From an uncultured Lachnospiraceae bacterium (lineage in GTDB: Bacteria; Bacillota; Clostridia; Lachnospirales; Lachnospiraceae): a stretch of DNA of 49,290 nt. The DNA is taken from assembly GCA_910587105.1 (NCBI GenBank), contig CAJUMB010000021.1:1-49290 (forward strand), given 5' to 3'. This document shows positions 8,837-17,300 of the stretch, in pieces (within the stretch, counting starts at the first letter, position 1; the number at the start of each line of letters is the position of its first letter). The notes beneath the pieces were generated by a model that made no database searches, was not told where the DNA came from, and saw nothing but the letters and a program-made list of their open reading frames with translations. A program made the position numbers and the translations under genes.

Positions 8837-9190
8837 TCAGAAATACCTGTGCTGGCATCTTCTGCAGCGTCTCCTGTATATCTCGTGAAACAACAGCACC
8901 TGGGCCAGCTCATTTAATGATGCCGCCGAAACTTCTGCATCTTCCACTTTATCTGAAATCTTTCTGCAAATCCGGTTCAGCGTCAGACGGTCCGGATACT
9001 CATCATAAATGGGACTTCCCGGGTAATCAAGACGGTCACATTCCTCCTCAATCTTATCCTGAAGACTGCGCACTGTCTTTGGATAATAAGATTTCATCAG
9101 CTGGAACTCTTTTTCCTGCTGAGTCTCCCCCTGGTACAGCAGTGGCGTGGAATAAGCCATGTAAAAAGGAAAGTATCTATCATAGTACAT
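8837..9190 (-). CDS. hypothetical protein, Tyr-rich N-terminus
   Basis: The 117-residue product begins MYYDRYFPFYMAYSTPLLYQ and continues as a charged helical protein ending in a very basic RRRCRRCQHRYF tail. The start is chosen because GAAGGGG lies just upstream; a longer in-frame start exists 25 codons earlier but reads through non-conserved sequence. The central part (EKEFQLMKSYYPKTVRSLQDKI and so on) resembles small uncharacterised clostridial proteins, but I cannot name the family. It has no signal peptide or membrane segment. The murF terminator separates it from the genes upstream. Confidence 0.65.
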   Translation of the reverse strand: MYYDRYFPFYMAYSTPLLYQGETQQEKEFQLMKSYYPKTVRSLQDKIEEECDRLDYPGSPIYDEYPDRLTLNRICRKISDKVEDAEVSAASLNELAQVLLFHEIYRRRCRRCQHRYF

Positions 9191-9307
9191 ATCGTTATCC
9201 CCTTCCGACACAAGATTCATTATGCACATTATTACTATATGCAGTTTCCAGCCATTATGTCCCATCAGTTTCCCTGAAGTATATACAGACAGACTTTCTC
9301 ACAAGAT

Positions 9308-9338
9308 GCAAAAAGAAAAGGCCTGGTTACAGCCTTTC
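9308..9338 (-). terminator. intrinsic terminator overlapping the end of murF
   Basis: On the minus strand GAAAGGC pairs with GCCTTTTC around a 9-nt loop and is followed by TTTTTG. The murF stop codon lies inside the loop, so the operon ends with almost no 3' UTR. Confidence 0.75.
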
Positions 9339-10697
9339 CAAAACGTGTACCACTTTATGAAATTCCATAAAATGCGATGCTTTTACCAATATGGTTCCAC
9401 CTTTTTCAGCCAGCCTGGGCAGGATTTCCAGCACAGCCTCCAGCTGTTCTAGATAGATTACCTCCATGTGGGGATTTGTCTCCCTGGCCGCTTCTGCCAT
9501 ATGGCGGGACAGACTGCCCACACAGATACATAAGTCCAGACCACAGGTCCCTGCATAGGCTCCCACTTCCCGATGCATCTGTACCTGTCCGCTTCCCAGC
9601 TCCCCCATATCTCCCAGAATCGCTGTCTTTCTTCCTGGCGTATTCTTCAACACCTCCAGCGATGCTTTCATAGAAACCGGGTTGGCATTGTAACAATCAT
9701 CAATAATAGCAGCAGTCCCAGTTTTCACCATACGAAGCCTGCCGTCCACAGGTTCTAAGCTCTCAATCCCCCTCCGGATTTCATCGGCATTCAGACCGTA
9801 ACATTTTCCCACAGCCGCGGCCGCCAGGGCATTGTAAACCATATGCTTTCCAGGAATAGGAATCCTTACAAAAAAAGAATCCTCACCCATATGAATCCGG
9901 CACCCCATTCCCTCTAATCCATGGTTTTCCAGCATATCTGCCCATACATCCGCCGAAGAACTCATGCCAAAGAACAATGGCATGCTCCCATTTACGCTGC
10001 CCACCTCCGAAAGTTTGTCGTCGTCTCCGTTGAGAACAGCTCTTCCCCCTGGTTTGATATAGGGAAAAACTTCTGTCTTTGCCTGGAACACTCCGTCTCT
10101 GGAACCCAGATATTCCAGATGGCAGGGACCAATGTTGGTGATTACACAGGTATCTGGTCTGGCAATCTTTGCAAGCCTGGTCATTTCACCAAACTGATTG
10201 ATTCCCATCTCCAATACTGCCATCTCATGTTCCGGACGCAGACCAAACACTGTCAGCGGAAGCCCCAGCTCATTGTTAAAATTCCCCTGTGTCTTTAATA
10301 CACGAAACTTCTGGGATAATACAGAAGCGATTACCTCTTTTGTGCTGGTTTTCCCCACACTTCCGGTGATGCCCACTACCGGAATCTGAAGCTGTTCCAG
10401 GTAAAACTGTGCTATGTCCTTAACTGCCTGCAGAGAAGACTCCACTTGTATGTATGGAAACGGACGCTGCCCCAGGTCCCGCTCCGACATAACAGCCAGC
10501 GCACCTTTTGCAATTACATCTTCTATAAATACATGGCCGTCCACCCGTTCCCCTGGTATGGCTATGAACAGGGCCCCTGGCTCTGTCTGGCGGCTGTCCG
10601 TGACAATGCTCATTACCTCCCGGTTTCCCTGCTCCAAACTGCCGCAGTACCTGCCTTTGCAGACTTCTGCAAGATTATTCAAAGTCAGATTTTTCAT
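9327..10697 (-). CDS. murF: UDP-N-acetylmuramoyl-tripeptide--D-alanyl-D-alanine ligase
   Basis: The 456-residue protein has the Mur ligase layout: an N-terminal UDP-binding domain with TDSRQTEPGALFIAIPGERVDG, the ATP-binding loop GITGSVGKTSTKE (P-loop GxxGKT/S), the central ITNIGPCHLEYLGS block, and the C-terminal DDCYNANPVSMKASLE block typical of MurF. It adds D-Ala-D-Ala to UDP-MurNAc-tripeptide in the cytoplasm, the last soluble step of peptidoglycan precursor synthesis. The start beginning MKNLTLNNLAEVC is supported by homology; a start six codons upstream is possible. It follows ddl by 27 nt, so the ligase making its substrate dipeptide is in the same operon. Confidence 0.96.
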   Translation of the reverse strand: MKNLTLNNLAEVCKGRYCGSLEQGNREVMSIVTDSRQTEPGALFIAIPGERVDGHVFIEDVIAKGALAVMSERDLGQRPFPYIQVESSLQAVKDIAQFYLEQLQIPVVGITGSVGKTSTKEVIASVLSQKFRVLKTQGNFNNELGLPLTVFGLRPEHEMAVLEMGINQFGEMTRLAKIARPDTCVITNIGPCHLEYLGSRDGVFQAKTEVFPYIKPGGRAVLNGDDDKLSEVGSVNGSMPLFFGMSSSADVWADMLENHGLEGMGCRIHMGEDSFFVRIPIPGKHMVYNALAAAAVGKCYGLNADEIRRGIESLEPVDGRLRMVKTGTAAIIDDCYNANPVSMKASLEVLKNTPGRKTAILGDMGELGSGQVQMHREVGAYAGTCGLDLCICVGSLSRHMAEAARETNPHMEVIYLEQLEAVLEILPRLAEKGGTILVKASHFMEFHKVVHVLERL

Positions 10698-10724
10698 AGC
10701 TGCCTCCCTGCACAAAATTTTGGC

Positions 10725-11762
10725 TCAATGAACATATTTTTTCATGGAAACTTCTATCAGCTTCTCACACAATTCCGGGAAATCCACCCCTGTTGCTGCG
10801 GCCTCCTGGGGCAGCAGACTGGTAGGTGTCATACCTGGCAGTGTATTTGCCTCCAGACAGTATATGCGCTCGTCCCCGCTCATCATGAAGTCCAGACGGC
10901 TGTAAGCATCCAGCTTCAGAATCTTATGCCCCTGCCGGGCATACTCCCTCATCTCCTCTGCTTTCTCTTCCGAAAGCTCTGCTGGGCAGGTCTCCACGGC
11001 AGATCCCGGCTCATATTTATTTTTATAATCATAAAAGCCCTTCAGCGGAGCAATTTCAATCACAGGCAGCGGTTCTCCGTCAACCACACCCACAGAAAAT
11101 TCCCTGCCCTGAATATATTCTTCCACCACCACCTGGTCTTCCCAGGCAAAAGCCTCCTGAAGGGCCTTTTCATACGCTGCCTGGTCATGGGCTATCGATA
11201 CCCCGATACTGGAACCTCCGCAGCAGGGCTTCACCACTACCGGAAAATCCATCCCAAACTCTTCCACGCTGTGAACGCCGCCTTTTTTTCCCAGTACAGT
11301 CCCTGCTGGCACAGGTATCCCGCCCTGGAACAGAATCTTCCTGGAGATGCCTTTGTCCATGGCCATTCCGCTGCCCAGAGATCCCGTTCCGGTATAACGG
11401 ATTCCGAAAAGGTCAAACGCCGCCTGTATCTTACCGTCTTCTCCATTAGAACCATGAAGGGCCAGAAAAACCATATCTGCCATTCTGCAGATATCCAATA
11501 TATGTGGTCCAAAAAACTCTCCCCTGTTTCTGCAGACATCCTGGATTTTATCATTCCACCCTTCTATATAAGAAACAGATTTGGAAAGTTCATAATCTGC
11601 TGCAAAAGGATTTTCCAAATCCTCTTCTTCCCATCCCGCAGCCACATCTGCAAGAATGGCCCGATGTCCCTTTTCCCGCAAAGCTCTGCATACCTGTGTC
11701 CCTGTGACAATGGATACGGCACGCTCTGAACTGGTGCCTCCCGCCAAAACCACTATATTCAT
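10725..11762 (-). CDS. ddl: D-alanine--D-alanine ligase
   Basis: The 345-residue ATP-grasp enzyme shows the N-terminal loop GGTSSERAVS, the VVKPCCGGSSIGVS ATP-binding loop, the omega-loop FYDYKNKYE, and the metal/substrate region EANTLPGMTPTSLLPQEA. The Tyr-Lys pair in the omega-loop is that of D-Ala:D-Ala ligases, not of VanA-type D-Ala:D-Lac ligases. It joins two D-Ala molecules using ATP. The ATG preceded by GGAGG at 8 nt is preferred over one five codons upstream. It sits between the L,D-transpeptidase gene and murF, spaced 40 and 27 nt. Confidence 0.96.
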   Translation of the reverse strand: MNIVVLAGGTSSERAVSIVTGTQVCRALREKGHRAILADVAAGWEEEDLENPFAADYELSKSVSYIEGWNDKIQDVCRNRGEFFGPHILDICRMADMVFLALHGSNGEDGKIQAAFDLFGIRYTGTGSLGSGMAMDKGISRKILFQGGIPVPAGTVLGKKGGVHSVEEFGMDFPVVVKPCCGGSSIGVSIAHDQAAYEKALQEAFAWEDQVVVEEYIQGREFSVGVVDGEPLPVIEIAPLKGFYDYKNKYEPGSAVETCPAELSEEKAEEMREYARQGHKILKLDAYSRLDFMMSGDERIYCLEANTLPGMTPTSLLPQEAAATGVDFPELCEKLIEVSMKKYVH

Positions 11763-11802
11763 TTGCTGTCCTCCCATGCCCGCCAGTCAAACATATCACG
11801 CT

Positions 11803-13173
11803 CTATTCATAAACAATAACGGGCGTTCCAACTTCAATATTATTATAAATCTTCTCCGCCATGTCATAAGGTGTATTCACACAGCCGTGGGAGCCGTCGG
11901 TCTTATAGATCTCACCGCCAAATTCTGACCGCCAGACTGCATCATGGATACCCACATGTTTATTAAACGGCATCCAGTAGGTAACCGGAGTCTCGTAGTC
12001 TTCACCCTTGAGCACAGAGGGAGACTTCTTGGCCGCCAGTCCATACACCCCTGTAGGTGTAGCGTGCTTTTTTGCCGGCGTTCCGGTGACCACCGGTGTA
12101 TCCACCAGCAGCTGGCCGTTAAGATAGAAACACATGCGCTGATGGGTCAGATCCACCTCCACATAGGTGTCTCCTATATCATTTTCCGCACGGTTGTAAC
12201 CCCGGTACAGATATTGAGGCTCTCTAGTCACCGTCTCTCCGGCATTGATATTGGCTGTGAGAGCCTTTACCTCCTCTTCTTCGTAAAGGACAAATCCATA
12301 ATCTCCGCCTTTGACTTTAATATTCCTGCCATCTGCAGTCCTGAAATCCCGCTCACTTCCATAAGTATCGTATTTTACCGCCAGCTGATGAACATATTCT
12401 TTGACCTTCGCCTCATCCAGATAGTAGTTATTCTCTTCATCCAGTGCAAGCCAGCTCCGTATCATTTCCGGATCTACCACTTCCGTCCGGTCTTCAAAAT
12501 CATATGTAATCTTCGCCCGGGCCAGCTGATTGAGCTGCTCCGCCTGTTTCACCAGCGTTTCATCATCCTGATAAACCTGGGGAAGGATATAACACTTTTT
12601 CTCCACCAAATCCAGGACCTTCTGCCCGTTCTCCACAGCCTTTCTCACCTTGGATAACACTTTTTTCTGATCCAGCTGATTTCCCTGTACCTCGGGGACA
12701 ATCTTGTAACCGTCATCTGTCTCATCAATATATGCATCCACAGGCTTTTGCATGTCTTGAAAACAGTCCAGTTTTTTTACTGTCTTTTTCAGCTTTTTAT
12801 CATTATAAACAGTTATGGTTTCAGCTGTATAAGTTTTCGGCTTATTGACAGATAAAAGCCACCCCCAGGAATTCTGGCTGCCAATCAGGTCATCCACGCT
12901 GCTGTCTTCCACATATTCTAGTTGGATCTGTCTGGCTTTCACCTTCTCATGAACGCCGCCCAGCTCATTGATGGTCAGCACATATTCAGCAACCCCCTGG
13001 GCAAACTCCTGCCGGACCTGCTCCGCTGACTGATAGGAAACATCCCGGCCATTAAGCGAGGAATTGGGAAGAAAGTGACCGGAGAAAAAGTAAACACCCA
13101 ATCCGTAAATCCCCGCTGCCGCCAATACAAAAAACGAAATCATGCCAATCACGATTTTCTTCCCTGTTCCCAT
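11803..13173 (-). CDS. L,D-transpeptidase (YkuD) with peptidoglycan-binding-4 domain
   Basis: The 456-residue protein has one N-terminal transmembrane segment (about 6-31), then an extracytoplasmic region resembling the PG_binding_4 domain (about 45-320), then a YkuD catalytic domain. The active-site motif HDAVWRSEFGG...DGSHGC (Cys431, His429) is complete. Such enzymes make 3-3 meso-diaminopimelate cross-links from tetrapeptide stems, or anchor proteins to peptidoglycan, and resist most beta-lactams except carbapenems. GGGAG precedes the ATG. The gene lies directly ahead of ddl and murF, an arrangement that couples precursor synthesis with an alternative cross-linking enzyme. Confidence 0.93.
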   Translation of the reverse strand: MGTGKKIVIGMISFFVLAAAGIYGLGVYFFSGHFLPNSSLNGRDVSYQSAEQVRQEFAQGVAEYVLTINELGGVHEKVKARQIQLEYVEDSSVDDLIGSQNSWGWLLSVNKPKTYTAETITVYNDKKLKKTVKKLDCFQDMQKPVDAYIDETDDGYKIVPEVQGNQLDQKKVLSKVRKAVENGQKVLDLVEKKCYILPQVYQDDETLVKQAEQLNQLARAKITYDFEDRTEVVDPEMIRSWLALDEENNYYLDEAKVKEYVHQLAVKYDTYGSERDFRTADGRNIKVKGGDYGFVLYEEEEVKALTANINAGETVTREPQYLYRGYNRAENDIGDTYVEVDLTHQRMCFYLNGQLLVDTPVVTGTPAKKHATPTGVYGLAAKKSPSVLKGEDYETPVTYWMPFNKHVGIHDAVWRSEFGGEIYKTDGSHGCVNTPYDMAEKIYNNIEVGTPVIVYE

Positions 13174-13188
13174 ATCATATCACTCCCA

Positions 13189-14478
13189 TCATTTGTTCTC
13201 TAATAATTTGTCTATGGTTACCAGCTTGACACTGAGCACAAATACCCGTCCTGCCAGTTTCAGCTCCTCCACAGAAGGATAGGTGGGCGCAATGCGGATG
13301 TTGCTGTCTTTGGGGTCCTTTTTATATGGAAAAGATGACCCTGCAGGAGTCAATGTAAGTCCAGCCTCTTTCGCCTTGGCCACGATTTTCTTGGCACACC
13401 CCTCCATAGCTTCAAAAGATATAAAATAACCGCCTCTGGGATAAGTCCAGGTTCCGATTCCCAGTCCTCCCAGTTCACTCTCCAGCAGTTTCCAGACAGC
13501 CTCAAATCTGGTAAGGGTCAGTTCTCCCTGCTTTTTCATGTGCTCTCGTACACCGTCCATATCTTTTAAGAAACGGACATGGCGAAGCTGATTGACTTTA
13601 TCATGGCCAATGGTCTGAATCTGCAGATGCCGCAGAAATTCTTTCCGATTTGCTTCTGAAGCCGCAGCCATACAGACACCCGCTCCAGGAAAAGTAACTT
13701 TAGACGTAGAAACAAATTCATAGACCATATCTGGATTGCCGGCCTCTTTACAAAGGGCCAGAATATCGGGAAGCCAGTCTTGACGCTCCTCTTCTCCATA
13801 TAAATGATGTACAGCGTAGGCATTATCCCAATAAATCCTGAAATCCACCGCCTTCGGCTTCATAGCAGCCAGCCTTTTCACTGTTTCTTCTGAATAGGTA
13901 TAGCCCTGGGGATTGGAGTATTTCGGCACACACCACATGCCTTTTACCATCTCATCTCCTTCCACCAGTTTTTCCACCATATCCATATCCGGTCCATTTT
14001 CCGTCATTTCCACCGGAATCATCTCAATACCGAAATATTCCGTAATACTGAAGTGGCGGTCATATCCCGGCACTGGACAGAGAAATTTTACCCGGTCCAA
14101 TCTGCACCAGGGTGTGCTTCCCATAACCCCATGAGTCATGGAACGGGACACTGTGTCAAACATAATATTTAAGCTGGCATTGCCATAAATAATCACATTT
14201 TCAGGGTCAGTCTCCACCATACCTGCCAGCAGTTTTTTCATCTCCGGCAGCCCATCCATCTGCCCATAGTTTCTGGTATCCGTTCCCTGGCTTTTCATAT
14301 CAGAACTGCTGTCCAGTGCGTCCAGCAGTCCCATAGATAACGCCAGCTGGTCCTCCCCTGGTTTTCCCCTGGACATATCCATGGATGCTCCACGGCTTTT
14401 GATGTCTTCAAACTCAGCAGTCAACTCCTCCTTCAGAGCCAGAAGCTCCTCTCTGCTCATCTGTCCATATGCTTTCAT
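13189..14478 (-). CDS. PLP-dependent aminotransferase, aspartate aminotransferase-like subgroup
   Basis: The 429-residue protein starts with MSREELLALKEELTAEFEDI and MDMSRGKPGEDQLALS, features of the MocR-like/PF12897 subgroup of fold-type I aminotransferases. The PLP lysine is expected in FVSTSKVTFPGAG, with NPQGYTYSEETVKRL and the YWDNAYAVHH Asp/Tyr block upstream of it. Substrate is not certain; aspartate or alanine-glyoxylate type reactions have been proposed for the group. GAGGAGG precedes the ATG. It is the first gene of the run leading to the L,D-transpeptidase, ddl and murF (15-nt gap), so supply of an amino acid for the wall is a possible link. Confidence 0.85.
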   Translation of the reverse strand: MKAYGQMSREELLALKEELTAEFEDIKSRGASMDMSRGKPGEDQLALSMGLLDALDSSSDMKSQGTDTRNYGQMDGLPEMKKLLAGMVETDPENVIIYGNASLNIMFDTVSRSMTHGVMGSTPWCRLDRVKFLCPVPGYDRHFSITEYFGIEMIPVEMTENGPDMDMVEKLVEGDEMVKGMWCVPKYSNPQGYTYSEETVKRLAAMKPKAVDFRIYWDNAYAVHHLYGEEERQDWLPDILALCKEAGNPDMVYEFVSTSKVTFPGAGVCMAAASEANRKEFLRHLQIQTIGHDKVNQLRHVRFLKDMDGVREHMKKQGELTLTRFEAVWKLLESELGGLGIGTWTYPRGGYFISFEAMEGCAKKIVAKAKEAGLTLTPAGSSFPYKKDPKDSNIRIAPTYPSVEELKLAGRVFVLSVKLVTIDKLLENK

Positions 14479-14489
14479 AATAACCTCCT

Positions 14490-14503
14490 CACAGAAATCT
14501 GTG
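14490..14503 (-). promoter_or_regulatory. short inverted repeat ahead of the aminotransferase RBS
   Basis: CACAGA-AA-TCTGTG is a perfect 6-bp inverted repeat directly upstream of the ribosome binding site. It could be an operator or mRNA hairpin; chance occurrence cannot be excluded. Confidence 0.25.
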
Positions 14504-14551
14504 TCAAATAATTCTATTGATTATCACGCCTCTTTCCGCTCTAATCATCTA

Positions 14552-14581
14552 ATTTTAGTATGCCCTTTTATGGATTGTCAA
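14552..14581 (-). promoter_or_regulatory. putative promoter of the aminotransferase-ldt-ddl-murF run
   Basis: On the minus strand a perfect -35 TTGACA, 18-bp spacer and -10 TAAAAT, about 75 bp upstream of the first start codon. Confidence 0.55.
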
Positions 14582-14635
14582 GACTTTGTTTGAATATGTG
14601 ACAAAATTCTCCCTGTCACAAATCCGTTCCATATC

Positions 14636-14665
14636 TTGTAACCAACGGATTTCCTGTGCTATAAT
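14636..14665 (+). promoter_or_regulatory. putative promoter of the methyltransferase gene
   Basis: TTGTAA, 18-bp spacer, perfect TATAAT, about 42 bp before the ATG. It is divergent from the aminotransferase promoter, which ends 55 bp away. Confidence 0.55.
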
Positions 14666-14707
14666 CCTGGTAAACTATTTTAATAAAAGAAAGGAAACAA
14701 GAAAAGC

Positions 14708-15565
14708 ATGTGGACTGCAGACAGTTGGAAAGACTATCAGCTATTGGACACTTCTTCCGGCGAAAGACTGGAACGATGGGGAGATTATATCCTGATCCGT
14801 CCGGACCCTCAGGTGATCTGGAATACCCCCCGCACTCTCAAAGAGTGGGAAAAGAAAAACGGACATTACCACAGAAGCAGGCAGGGCGGCGGACAATGGG
14901 AATTTTTCCACCTGCCCAAACAATGGTCCATTCAATATAAAAATCTGACTTTTCATTTAAAACCATTTCATTTTAAACACACCGGCCTTTTTCCTGAACA
15001 GGCTGTAAACTGGGACTGGTTTTCCGAAAAGATTAAAAATGCCGGACGAAAGATTAAAGTGCTGAACCTATTCGCTTATACAGGGGGAGCCACCTTATCT
15101 GCCGCAGCTGCCGGAGCTGCAGTGACCCACGTAGACGCATCCAAGGGAATGGTCACCTGGGCAAAAGAAAACGCAGCCGCCTCCGGTCTGAAAGACGCCC
15201 CCATCCGCTGGCTGGTGGATGACTGTATAAAATTTGTGGAACGCGAGATCCGCCGGGGCAGCCAATACGATGCCATCATTATGGACCCGCCGTCCTACGG
15301 CCGGGGACCAAAAGGAGAGATCTGGAAACTGGAAGACTCCGTTTTCTCTTTTATCTGTCTATGTACCAGACTGCTTGGCCCCCGCCCATTGTTTTTCCTT
15401 ATTAACTCCTATACCACCGGGCTGGCACCTGCTGTACTCACATATATGCTGTCTACCGCACTCAAGACCCGGGGTGGACACGTAACCTCTCAGGAAATCG
15501 GCCTGCCAGTCTCCTCCTCCGGCCTCATCCTCCCATGTGGTGCGTCTGGACGCTGGGAAGCCTGA
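14708..15565 (+). CDS. class I SAM-dependent methyltransferase, RlmI/RlmK-like
   Basis: The 285-residue protein has the SAM-binding motif KVLNLFAYTGGATLSAAAAG (about 118-137), the acidic strand-2 end THVDASKGM, the DDCIKFV loop and the catalytic-type motif DPPSYGRGPKGEIWKLED. That DPPSxGRG form is characteristic of COG1092 rRNA/protein methyltransferases such as RlmI and RlmK-type cytosine/guanine modifiers of 23S rRNA. No PUA domain is seen at the N-terminus; instead a short beta-rich domain (EFFHLPKQWSIQYKNLTF) precedes the Rossmann fold. Exact substrate unknown. The gene is convergent with azlD, only 14 bp separating the stops. Confidence 0.85.
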   Translation: MWTADSWKDYQLLDTSSGERLERWGDYILIRPDPQVIWNTPRTLKEWEKKNGHYHRSRQGGGQWEFFHLPKQWSIQYKNLTFHLKPFHFKHTGLFPEQAVNWDWFSEKIKNAGRKIKVLNLFAYTGGATLSAAAAGAAVTHVDASKGMVTWAKENAAASGLKDAPIRWLVDDCIKFVEREIRRGSQYDAIIMDPPSYGRGPKGEIWKLEDSVFSFICLCTRLLGPRPLFFLINSYTTGLAPAVLTYMLSTALKTRGGHVTSQEIGLPVSSSGLILPCGASGRWEA

Positions 15566-15579
15566 CAAACATTTCGTGT

Positions 15580-15888
15580 TTATAATATGATTTGCTCCAC
15601 CACAAAAACCACGCCGCAGGAACAAAGGGATACCGTCAGCAGGCTTTTTTCCATATAAGATAGCAGCAGGGCCGTTCCGAACCCGCACACTGCTGACGGA
15701 ACCGACGCTGTGGAATCCAGAATCGCCGGAAATGTCATGGCCGCCAGTGTGGCATAAGGAACATAATATAAAAATGATTTGATAAAAGGACTGGTGATCT
15801 CTCTTTTTACCAAAACCAGGGGCAGTGCCCGGATCAAATATGTAACACCAGCCATAACCAGTATATAGATGTAAATATTAGGTTCCAT
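15580..15888 (-). CDS. azlD: AzlD-type small subunit of branched-chain amino acid exporter
   Basis: The 102-residue, very hydrophobic protein has three to four membrane helices, with the AzlD pattern YLIRALPLVLV...SPFIKSFLYYVPYATLAAMTFPAIL. It pairs with AzlC, encoded just upstream with an 11-nt overlap, to form an exporter of branched-chain amino acids and their analogues in the membrane. The ATG lies inside the end of azlC, indicating translational coupling. Confidence 0.9.
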   Translation of the reverse strand: MEPNIYIYILVMAGVTYLIRALPLVLVKREITSPFIKSFLYYVPYATLAAMTFPAILDSTASVPSAVCGFGTALLLSYMEKSLLTVSLCSCGVVFVVEQIIL

Positions 15889-16618
15889 GTTCCCTATCCT
15901 CCTCAGCCGGTTCCTTTACCGGAAACAGCCAGGCCGCTGTACCGGCAATTACCACAGTCACTATAATAATCACAAATCCGGCTGACACCTGTTTAAGCCC
16001 TGGTATCACCCGAAACAGTGCACTCAGCCCCATCGCTCCCACCACACAGGCCAAAATCACCTTGTCTGATTTTGCCTGGGGAATGATAATTGCCAAAAAC
16101 ATCCCGTAGATGGCAATTCCCAGCGCATTTACCAGCGAAGCGGGCATCAGATTCCCCGCCACAGCGCCGCACAGTGTTCCCAGAACCCAGCCCGGCGCCG
16201 CCACACTGATTAATCCATAAATATATCCCGGTCCGACTTTATCTTTCTGACTGGCCGCTACCGCGAAAATCTCATCTGTAATACCATAGGAGATAAAAAA
16301 ACGATGAAAGAAAGGTGCTTTTCTATCTATTTTCTGCGACAGCGAAAAAGACATCAGACAGTAGCGCAGATTGATAATCAGCTGTGTCAGTGCCATCTCG
16401 TAATAGGCTGCGCCTGCCTGTATCAAAGATACCCCTGCCACCTGCCCGGCAGAGGTTAGATTCGTCAGTGACAGCAGAACTGCCTGACTAACAGACAATC
16501 CACTGGTCACAGCCAGCATGCCAAATGCAAAGGAAACCGCAAAATATCCCAGACAGATGGGTATCCCGTCTTTCATTCCCTGCACAATCATACGTGCATC
16601 GTTCTTTTTGTATATCAT
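15878..16618 (-). CDS. azlC: AzlC-type large subunit of branched-chain amino acid exporter
   Basis: The product is 246 residues with about seven membrane helices and the AzlC features GMKDGIPICLGYFAVSFAFG, NLTSAGQ and LRYCLMSFSLSQK. The start beginning MIYKKNDARMIVQGMKDG is used because the upstream in-frame extension overlaps the neighbouring exporter gene and reads as frame-shifted membrane protein; a start nine codons further in is also possible and the ribosome binding site is weak in both cases. It forms a two-component exporter with AzlD, and follows the COG2426 gene by 23 nt, so the three membrane genes are probably one transcript. Confidence 0.9.
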   Translation of the reverse strand: MIYKKNDARMIVQGMKDGIPICLGYFAVSFAFGMLAVTSGLSVSQAVLLSLTNLTSAGQVAGVSLIQAGAAYYEMALTQLIINLRYCLMSFSLSQKIDRKAPFFHRFFISYGITDEIFAVAASQKDKVGPGYIYGLISVAAPGWVLGTLCGAVAGNLMPASLVNALGIAIYGMFLAIIIPQAKSDKVILACVVGAMGLSALFRVIPGLKQVSAGFVIIIVTVVIAGTAAWLFPVKEPAEEDREHGT

Positions 16619-16641
16619 TTCTTTTTTGCAACTTTCTCTGA

Positions 16642-17142
16642 TCAGCTCACAACATTTCCCACAATAAGATAAGAAAATACATACATGATAATGGTGGCCA
16701 AAGCAATCCCCACCAGAATTGCCGCAGATGACTTTTTGATATCCACGCCCAGCAAAGAGGCAATCAACGCCCCAGTCCATGCCCCTGTTCCTGGCAAGGG
16801 AATTCCCACAAAAGCCACCAGCCCCCAGAATTCATATTTTCTTATCTGATCACTCCTGCCCATAGCCCTTTCCTCAAGTTTTACAATAAGCGGCCGGAAA
16901 ATTTTGATCTCCTTCATCCATTTAAATATCTGCTTAATAAAGAGAAGAATAAACGGAATGGGAATAATATTTCCGATAATACAGACAGGAATTGCCTGAA
17001 CCGGCGGGATTTTTAACAGGCTGGCCGCCAAAAGCCCTCCCCGCAGTTCCAGTATGGGCAGCATAGAAATCAAAAACACCACTGCCTGTTCTGAAATATA
17101 AGGAGAAAGATGCGCCGTAAACCATTGTACCAGTGATTCCAT
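16642..17142 (-). CDS. small multidrug export family membrane protein (COG2426)
   Basis: The 166-residue protein has four to five membrane helices and the family hallmarks VVFLISMLPILELRGGL (19-35), IIGNIIPIPFILLF and GIPLPGTGAWTGALIASLLG. These SNARE-associated-like/COG2426 proteins are annotated as putative small multidrug exporters, but transport has rarely been shown. AAGGAGG precedes the ATG. It is first of a three-gene membrane set with azlC and azlD. A 41-bp inverted-repeat region lies 15 bp upstream of the start codon and could be a control element. Confidence 0.85.
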   Translation of the reverse strand: MESLVQWFTAHLSPYISEQAVVFLISMLPILELRGGLLAASLLKIPPVQAIPVCIIGNIIPIPFILLFIKQIFKWMKEIKIFRPLIVKLEERAMGRSDQIRKYEFWGLVAFVGIPLPGTGAWTGALIASLLGVDIKKSSAAILVGIALATIIMYVFSYLIVGNVVS

Positions 17143-17157
17143 AAGTCCTCCTTATGA

Positions 17158-17198
17158 AACTGTCAGCAAAAAATTTGATAAATTATCTGCTGACAGTT
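17158..17198. repeat. inverted repeat between the COG2426 gene and hisC
   Basis: AACTGTCAGCA and TGCTGACAGTT are perfect 11-bp arms around a 19-bp AT-rich centre. No T-run follows on either strand, so it is not a classical terminator. It sits just upstream of the exporter gene's ribosome binding site and could be an operator or a leader hairpin. Confidence 0.5.
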
Positions 17199-17201
17199 CC
17201 C

Positions 17202-17300
17202 AGAGCGTGTCTTAAAAATCATTCACGCCGCACGCGCGCCCCACTTTGGGTACAAACTGTGACACACGGCTGACAGAAAGCATTTTTAAGATACTCTCGA
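17202..17300. mobile_element. 99-bp MITE-like element overlapping the hisC stop codon
   Basis: The ends are AGAGCGTGTCTTAAAAATC and ATTTTTAAGATACTCTCGA, with interior GCGCGCCCCACTTTGG and CTGTGACACACGGCTGACA. The interior matches the reverse complement of the intact copy at 367. The hisC reading frame runs into the right arm and ends at the TAA inside it, so the element supplies the last codons of hisC. Confidence 0.7.

Noticed and set aside
10446..11729. Open frame of 427 codons on the plus strand
   Set aside because: It lies antisense to ddl and the start of murF, has no ribosome binding site and a His/Cys/Phe-rich composition typical of antisense reading of a coding gene.
9327..13173. Possible glycopeptide-resistance (van-type) cluster from Ddl with neighbours
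   Set aside because: The Ddl omega-loop is of the D-Ala:D-Ala type, MurF is canonical, and no VanH, VanX, VanS or VanR homologue is present.
14741..14956. Small antisense frame within the methyltransferase gene
   Set aside because: It lacks a ribosome binding site and overlaps a full-length, motif-complete gene.
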